A stretch of DNA of 64,000 nt, from NCBI GenBank assembly GCA_037179515.1, contig JAXCGZ010021114.1, positions 1-64,000 of the forward strand, in the 5' to 3' direction. Numbering within the stretch: the stretch's first letter is position 1; the number at the start of each line of letters is the position of its first letter. The position numbers and the translations under genes were made by a program. Under the pieces are notes generated by a model. The model did no database searches, was not told the DNA's origin, and saw only the letters and a program-made list of their open reading frames with translations. Source of the DNA: Halocaridina rubra. Taxonomy: Eukaryota > Arthropoda > Malacostraca > Decapoda > Atyidae. Shown here piece by piece: positions 57,479 through 64,000 of this stretch.

Positions 57479-57826
57479 TATATCAAGTCAATGGTTTTAT
57501 TTATTTACATATTGTTTACATACTTGTTTATTTGAAGGAATTACATTTAATTTATTTACAAATTTACAAAATACATAGCCGTAAATAAGATCTTATGCGA
57601 AAAAGTTTGTTGAGGTTGACGTTTGGAATACATTGTTACATGGCATTGTTGTAAACGTATATATCATGTTAATGGTTTTATTTATATATCTGTTTATGTA
57701 TTTGATTATTTGAAAAAATTTGATTTAATTATTTACAAAGAATTAACCAAATACATAGCCGTAAATACAATATTTATGCAAAAAAGTTTGTTGACGTTGG
57801 CCTTTGGAATACTGTACATCATCAAG

Positions 57827-58255
57827 TTTGTAGAAGAAAATCAAAGAAACAAACTCATAAGAAGAGTAATAGCCCAAAAACGAAACATGAAAAAGGATTA
57901 CTGGGCAAAAATCAACTAACGCATTTATGGATAAAGTAAATATCACCTATAAAGAACTGAAATCTACTACAAAACAAAATATGAAAAGGAAAATTAAAAG
58001 CAATGATCTTAGCAATTGGATAAATTAAGTACAAGAAAAGTTAAGGTTAAAAATTTACTCCAAATGGAAACAGTAATGAAAAGCAAAGAAAAGCTATATG
58101 ACAATAAAACAGCATCAGTTATCTTTTACAAAACAAGAGCCAATATAAATTTCGGAGTAAGAGAAAACCAAAAGGACAGCACAATAAGAGCAATAAGAAC
58201 GCATTTTTAAGAGAAGAGTCATTGTAAAGGCATTGCTTCTCAACGTGAACTTGAA
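57827..58255 (-). other. Unidentified Lys/Glu-rich sequence ending in the right inverted-repeat arm
   Basis: On the plus strand short frames are rich in Lys, Asn and Arg (RNKLIRRVIAQKRNMKKDYW), with stops. I recognise no family. The end (58135-58255) is the inverted partner of 56010-56130, so this may be the decayed reverse copy of the repeat there rather than a gene. Confidence 0.4.
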
Positions 58256-58549
58256 CCTCTTGTCTGATATAATGTTTTTTGTGCTCATTCACTGTGTTTA
58301 CATACTTTCAATATGATTAAAAGCTAGATGTTATTAGCGCTCTGGCTAGCTGGATGACCAGCATCAACGGCCCATCCCTGTTGATTCGGGAGAAAGCAAA
58401 AAGACTATTTTATGCCACGAAAATGGGAAAGGGGGAAGAAGTGTCACCCACTTGATCTTGTGCTCATCCGCTGGCGTTAAGCCGTTCGATTCTAACTTGG
58501 ATATGGGAGCTGAAGTTATTCAATTATCCAGATGTAAGCCAACCACAGT
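58256..58549. other. Unassigned intron sequence
   Basis: GC-richer than its surroundings. It contains CCGTTCGATTC, which resembles a pol III B box, but no A box at the right distance. Confidence 0.35.
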
Positions 58550-58758
58550 GGTAAAGCTTAGCAATACTGTATAGTGTACTTTTACTATTTTCATGTCTTA
58601 GATTAAGAACTTAAATTATGCTTCTATGTTTTAGAGTATTTAATTTTAGTATTGGTGAGGGACCTAGGTTTAAATTTAGGTGTGTTCTGACTTACGATGA
58701 AATCTGGGTTACGGAAGCTGTCAGGAATGGAACCCTGTCGTAAATCGAGGACCCCCTG
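58550..58758. mobile_element. MITE-E copy 2, truncated
   Basis: It matches MITE-E copy 1 from CAATACTGTATAGTGTACTT to the right end ATCGAGGACCCCCTG, then (TA)n. The left terminus is missing. Confidence 0.75.
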
Positions 58759-59654
<896 letters not shown>

Positions 59655-61240
59655 ACAATATATTTTTAAGAGTGTGACATCGGGACAGGCAATAAAACTG
59701 CCCTCATCAATAAAGGCCCGGGCACAAAGAAAACACCAAGATGAAAGAAAAGAAAAAGGTCATGGACAAGGCAGAGATATGGTAATGATACACAGAGGAA
59801 AAGGACAGACTGAAAGAAAAGTCAAAGTACTGAGGACCTAGACTATGGAGGATTAGGCCCTGAGATAACAATAGATCAGCTTTTTGAAGCAAGATAGGTC
59901 ATTAGAATTAATAACGACAGAAGGAGGAAGAGAGTTCCAGGGTCTGGAGGTAGATGGGAAGAAGCAGTCGCTGCACTGACCAATCCGTGAGCTACAAATC
60001 TCCACACAGTACCTGTGGAATGAGGCCGCTTGGCGAGTGTTACGTGGCCTCGGCAGTGGGGGAGGGATGCAATTCGCCAACTCATCAGAGCAGCAATGGA
60101 AGTAGTAGAGATAGAAAAGAGAAAAGGATGATACCTTACGGTGAAGAGAAAAAGAATTCTGATTACAAGTTAGAGAAGGGTCATTAATGAGTCTGACTGC
60201 CTTAGATTCAACCCTATCAAGGAGATAAGTATAAGAAAAAGCACCCCAGATGTGCAAGCAATATTCTAAGCAGGGACTGATAAGGCTTTTTTAGATTTTA
60301 AGTGACTGTAAAGAGTTAAAGTAATGACAAAAACGAAACAGAACACCCAGTTTCTTGGCTGCAGATTTAGAAATTTGGATTATGTAATTCCTCCAAGACA
60401 AGTTAGGTGCTATATGGAATCCTTAGATGTTGATAGAATTAAGAGGGTAAATTTCATTAGTGTCAAAGACAATAGGGCTATCAGGAGGAGAAGAAGATAA
60501 ATAGATAGCCAGAAGATGTCTTAGACGCATTAAATTTAACTAAATTTTGGGTGCCCCACTCAGATACCTAAATTTTGGGTGCCTCACTCAGATACCTTCT
60601 GCAAATCAGAGTAAAGATTCGAAAAATTTAATGATAGACGTGGTTAGGGCAATAAGTCGGTAATTTGAAGGAATAGAGCAATCACCCTTCTTAGGAGCAG
60701 GCTGTACTATAGCATGCTTCCAAGATGAAGGATAGATACTGGTTGAGAGAATGAGGTGAAGAAGACCTCAAAGCACGGGAGCCAGTTCATCTTCAAACTC
60801 CTTAAGGAACCTTGCAGGGATATCATGGGGACCAGATACCTTGTTCGTCTTTAATGAACAAAGAACCTTGTGAACTTTGCGTTAAGAAAGGATAAGGGAC
60901 GGCATAAAGTTAGAGAGGGATAAAGATTGAGGGAGAGGGGCACTGGAATTGCTTAAGGAAGAGTTGGCAGAAAAATGAGACCCAAAGAGAGTGGCTTTGT
61001 CAGTGGGAGAGCAAGCTATGGAACCATCAGAACGAATAAGAGGGGGAAAGCTGAGTTACAGAAGTTTTTAGAGAGGTTTTTGGCTAAGGACCAAAAACAT
61101 TTGTCAGTGGGAGAAGAGTTAAGGTCATTATTTTCCTTCTTATAATGGGAGCCTTAGACCTTCAAATCTGAGCAGTACAGCGATTCCTAGCTACCATAAA
61201 AGCAGAGCAAGTTAATTCAGGAGAGGCATAGCATATCCCG
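59655..61240 (-). mobile_element. LINE-B copy 4, internally deleted
   Basis: The minus strand reads the LINE-B upstream region (NKVSGPHDIPARFLKEFEDE, STSIYPSSWKHAIVQPAPKK), then jumps near 60610 directly to sequence that follows the catalytic motif. The palm with FDISKAFD, GVPQG and ADD is therefore deleted. The C-terminal part at 59853-60257 (RVESKAVRLINDPSLT, CSDELANCIPPPLPR) and the 3' end GCCTGTCCCGATGTCAC are kept. A ~30-bp tandem duplication (GGGTGCC(C/T)CACTCAGATACC) lies at about 60541-60598. Confidence 0.83.
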
Positions 61241-61774
61241 GGTGTTGGGGAGAAAAGCTTTCACATCTATATTCTGTGTGTGCCATAAGAGCTGACTAGA
61301 AATAATAAAGGACCGATGAACTAACAATTTCTTCCTCCCTATACTATATTTTCCCTTATAATAAAACAGCTGATAGAAGAGGTGAGGATGCACAAGGTAT
61401 GATGAAGCCCTGTTGCTTTTCCTTCTGTTAATTAGTTGTGTCCACCCAAGTGACTCAAATGAGATATGACATAATGTTAAATAAATAATGCAAAACAGTT
61501 AAGAATAGTAAGAACAAGAACTGGAATTGGACAAATACATTTCTGTAATCTGTTAGTGTAACACATCATCTTAAAAGTTGATGGTATATTCATTTTCTTC
61601 ATACTTTTCATTGAGGTTGTAATTATAATATAGATCTCTTACTCTCAATAATCTTTAGAATCACAAATGTCTTATACTTAAGTATAATAGTTTTTACATA
61701 ACAAAATTCTAAGCAAATAATGTACTACTATAGACTTGTAAAAATGGAATAACAAATATATTCTAAGTACTTAC
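61241..61774 (-). other. 5' end of the long CWC27 intron, no recognised element
   Basis: AT-rich sequence downstream of the donor at 61774; no repeat family is recognised. Confidence 0.5.
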
Positions 61775-61911
61775 TTAGTACCCTTCTTTTTCTTTTTACG
61801 TTCTTCTTTTGGAATTTCATTTTCAATCTTCATACGAGGTATAATATCAGGAAATGGGTTACTCAGCACCTGGGTCTTAACTACCTTGTGTGGATACTCT
61901 GGTCTATCATC
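61775..61911 (-). CDS. CWC27: CWC27 exon just after the cyclophilin domain
   Basis: The acceptor TTCAG precedes G at 61911 (phase 0), and the donor GTAAGT follows 61775. It reads DDRPEYPHKVVKTQVLSNPF, then PDIIPRMKIENEIPKEER and a basic KKKKKGTK. In vertebrate CWC27 the matching stretch is D-(E)-RP-x-x-PHK followed by VLFNPFDDIIPRE and a basic run ending KGTK-NF, exactly where the next exon (30882) continues with NFKLLSFG. It marks the end of the cyclophilin domain and start of the disordered tail. Upstream exons lie beyond the window. Confidence 0.95.
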
Positions 61912-63417
61912 CTGAAGTAAATATAAGAAAGGCAACTGCACTGACTCAGCAATAAGAAAAACACCTAAAACAATTTGAGTGTCCAGTATCATAATTGGGT
62001 AATGATACCTATTTGGAAGTCCAAATTACTTATCTATCTATATACTAAGATTGAGTATAAGTGCACATCAATTACTTTCATATCATTCGGTGATAACACA
62101 TGCTTCTTTATTCTCTTAACTATCAGTATCTCCCATATTAATTGGACACATTCTACAAGCAAGCACAATTCAGAAATCGAATCACTAGAGTTCTGCTTAA
62201 AGTTTTCCTCTCATGAACCCTCATGTGCCTTGACTAAGTGGGAGAAAGTTCTGAAAGTATAAATTTCTAATTCCATCGTTACAGCTCATTTAGTTGACTT
62301 TTATACCACACAGGACATGCAGGCCTGTATTAATGCACCCACTCCAATTATAGAAACTACAGAATAAAAAAGAAAGAGAGAATGAAATCTAAGAGGTAGA
62401 GGTTTCCAGTTCTCACAGAATTCAAATACTATATGTTCAAATATCACAAAATACTCAAAAGAAATTTATAGCACAGACGAAGTAAGCTTTCACTAACTCA
62501 ATTTCCCCGAATGTCTCAGCAATTTGCGTATATTTTGAAATGCTTAATTGGACGTATAAGCCAAAAAGCAGCTGACAGGCACTGACCCAAGACTCCACCT
62601 TGTACTGCATCTTTGAGATTTAAATATTACCTCCAATATTGCTATTCGTTATCATTGATGGTTTCCAACATTAGATATTGAATATAACAAAGCATCATTA
62701 CAAAGATATACTGTATATACAATTAATTATTGTTAATGGATTCTCCAAGCATCTCATCAAGGGTGTCTCTTTGAGCAGAGCTGCTGTGTCTGTGTCAAGT
62801 ACCTCTCGTAAATATGCAAACCTAGGGAATTCACGCACAGACTCAATAAAGTGATCTGTTGTTAGGTTCTACAGGCATTCAGGAGAATCCCTATTTCAAG
62901 AGGCAAAAAAATTACACTTCTCAACCTGCACTTAGTATCTAACTCCAGATTCCCAGGTATGCTGCCTCTTACTCTCGCACTAGCACACTGGTGTTACAAG
63001 AGTTTCACTCATATATTATGCTCTATATATAAAATGAACTTCACTCTTATGATAATAGTTCTGTGATAAAACAGGGAAGCAATAGTAATATATTAAGCAA
63101 CATTTTAACACTATATTACATAGTATTTATATAATTACAATACTGAGTTCAGATCAGATATAAGATGGATATCCTGGGAATCTATATGCCATGTGGTCTA
63201 CGTTCATAAAAACTGCTTTTCAAATAGTGGCACAGTGTAAGAAGAAATGATACCGTGTAAAAACATGCATGATGCAAGGAAAACATTCAAAATATCAAAA
63301 AGTTAGTACTTGGGCTCTTAATGAATTAATTTCAGCTGCAAAATAACTGAAACTACTACAGGCTCCCTCCTATTCGAAATCTGAATACAACAGCACTGCA
63401 TGGCTTCACAGAAGATT
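61912..63417 (-). other. CWC27 upstream intron, no recognised feature
   Basis: I looked for a further cyclophilin-coding exon on the minus strand and found none. Confidence 0.5.
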
Positions 63418-63700
63418 AGTTATTTTTTTTATGATTTTGACACCAGCATGGGCACAAAGAAAACATAAAGAGAAACAGAGATGGAGAGTACTGTGACTTG
63501 TCAGATGTGAAGGGATAATAAGAAATATGTAACGAATATCCAAGAGTATTTGGTGTTGATGTAGGCATAGAAAGAGAACCGTAACTAAAGGGAGACTTAA
63601 CATCGAACTGTCATGGACAGTCTTATTTAAGTCGACAAGACCCTTCAGCAGTATTATCACAACTGGCGGTTAGTGCCATGGGCCAATTTCAGTTCTTCAA
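63418..63700 (-). repeat. Dispersed repeat K, copy at right edge
   Basis: The reverse complement matches 31234-31545 over about 280 bp (GCTGAAGGGTCTTGT, GTTACGGTTCTCTTTC, CTTGGATATTCGTTACA, TTTCACATCTGACAAGTCAC or close equivalents), ending TGGTGTCAAAATCAT. The nature of the family is unknown. Confidence 0.7.
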
Positions 63701-64000
63701 AGGTGATGAGAATAAACTGATAATGTTCTTTGATGGACGAAAAGGCAAGGCAATCAATATCGCTAAAGATAATAAAAGGAGTACAATGTATCCATGAGTC
63801 AAGGAGAAAAGGAAAGATGTAAGAATGGCAAAATAAATGAGAGATGATCATTTCCAACATTCAAACAAGCTGCAAACTACACATTGGCACTTGATGAATC
63901 CAAGTGTCACTCTTATGCTCAGCTCTTTTTATAAAGATTTTATCACTTAAGACTACTGCTTCTTTGTCAAAGAACAGGAAATCTGTGGAAAAAAAATTGT
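63701..64000. other. Window end, no recognised feature
   Basis: AT-rich sequence with no coding signal supported. Confidence 0.45.

Larger units (their letters stand above)
55047..57826. repeat. Degenerate tandem repeat complex (~180-bp unit N)
   Basis: Units with ACATAGCCGTAAATA, a TTTGTTGAGGTTG-like word and TTTGGAATAC recur at about 55047, 56226, 57479 and 57656, with a partial near 55725. The stretches 55215-55535 and 55770-56215 between units are also related to each other (GAACGTTCCATCAA / GAACGATCCATCAA). The 55540-55724 piece resembles 31685-31830. Element G copy 2 is inserted between two N units. Confidence 0.7.

Noticed and set aside
58470..58500. Pol III B-box-like CCGTTCGATTC
   Set aside because: No A box at proper spacing and no tail; it may be chance.
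61771..61992. A stand-alone 73-codon gene
   Set aside because: It is the CWC27 exon 61775-61911 plus intron read-through on both sides.
61912..64000. A cyclophilin-domain exon of CWC27
   Set aside because: No minus-strand frame shows cyclophilin motifs, so these exons must lie beyond the window.

Overview
This is a eukaryotic, transposon-dense window, most probably from a decapod crustacean or a close relative. The evidence is long (TA)n, (GA)n and (AAT)n microsatellites, many pogo/Tigger-type DNA transposons, several LINE families, tRNA-derived SINEs and a single intron-broken host gene. The species call is inference from repeat style; the eukaryotic call is certain.

One host gene is recognisable: the C-terminal 301 codons of CWC27 (spliceosome-associated cyclophilin-like protein, SDCCAG10), on the minus strand in six exons at 61775-61911, 30709-30882, 29728-29847, 25732-25869, 22536-22712 and 20899-21058. 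The splice sites are GT/AG, the reading frame continues across all five junctions, and hallmark stretches (LLSFGDEAEEEEEEV, DPRNPLNKRRRE) match the family. The N-terminal cyclophilin domain must lie beyond 64 kb. The first intron seen here is 30.9 kb and is built almost entirely of transposons.

Layout. 0-6.6 kb: the edge of a LINE ORF1 plus two head-to-tail CR1/L2-like LINE copies (LINE-A), all minus. 6.9-11.8 kb: a decayed LTR retrotransposon (minus) with paired LTRs, gag, RT and integrase remnants, and a SINE inserted in gag with a perfect 17-bp target duplication. 12.9-20.1 kb: a second LINE family (LINE-B), a LINE-A 3' fragment, and a 10-bp ATACAG-type minisatellite split by a LINE-B copy and a Tigger element. 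20.9-30.9 kb: five CWC27 exons with two oppositely oriented, closely related Tigger elements around one exon. 31-55 kb: a chain of Tigger-like and other TA-flanked transposons, mostly separated only by (TA)n tracts, with a nested RTE-type LINE carrying an unbroken 880-codon frame. 55-58 kb: degenerate tandem repeats with a nested TA-flanked element. 59.6-61.2 kb: another LINE-B. 61.8 kb: CWC27 exon; then intron to the end.

No operon-like or clearly new gene system is visible. The most interesting material is structural: the (TA)n-spaced transposon chain, a ~160-bp subterminal tandem repeat inside Tigger elements whose unit carries splice-site-like signals, and inverted Tigger copies around a frame-neutral CWC27 exon.
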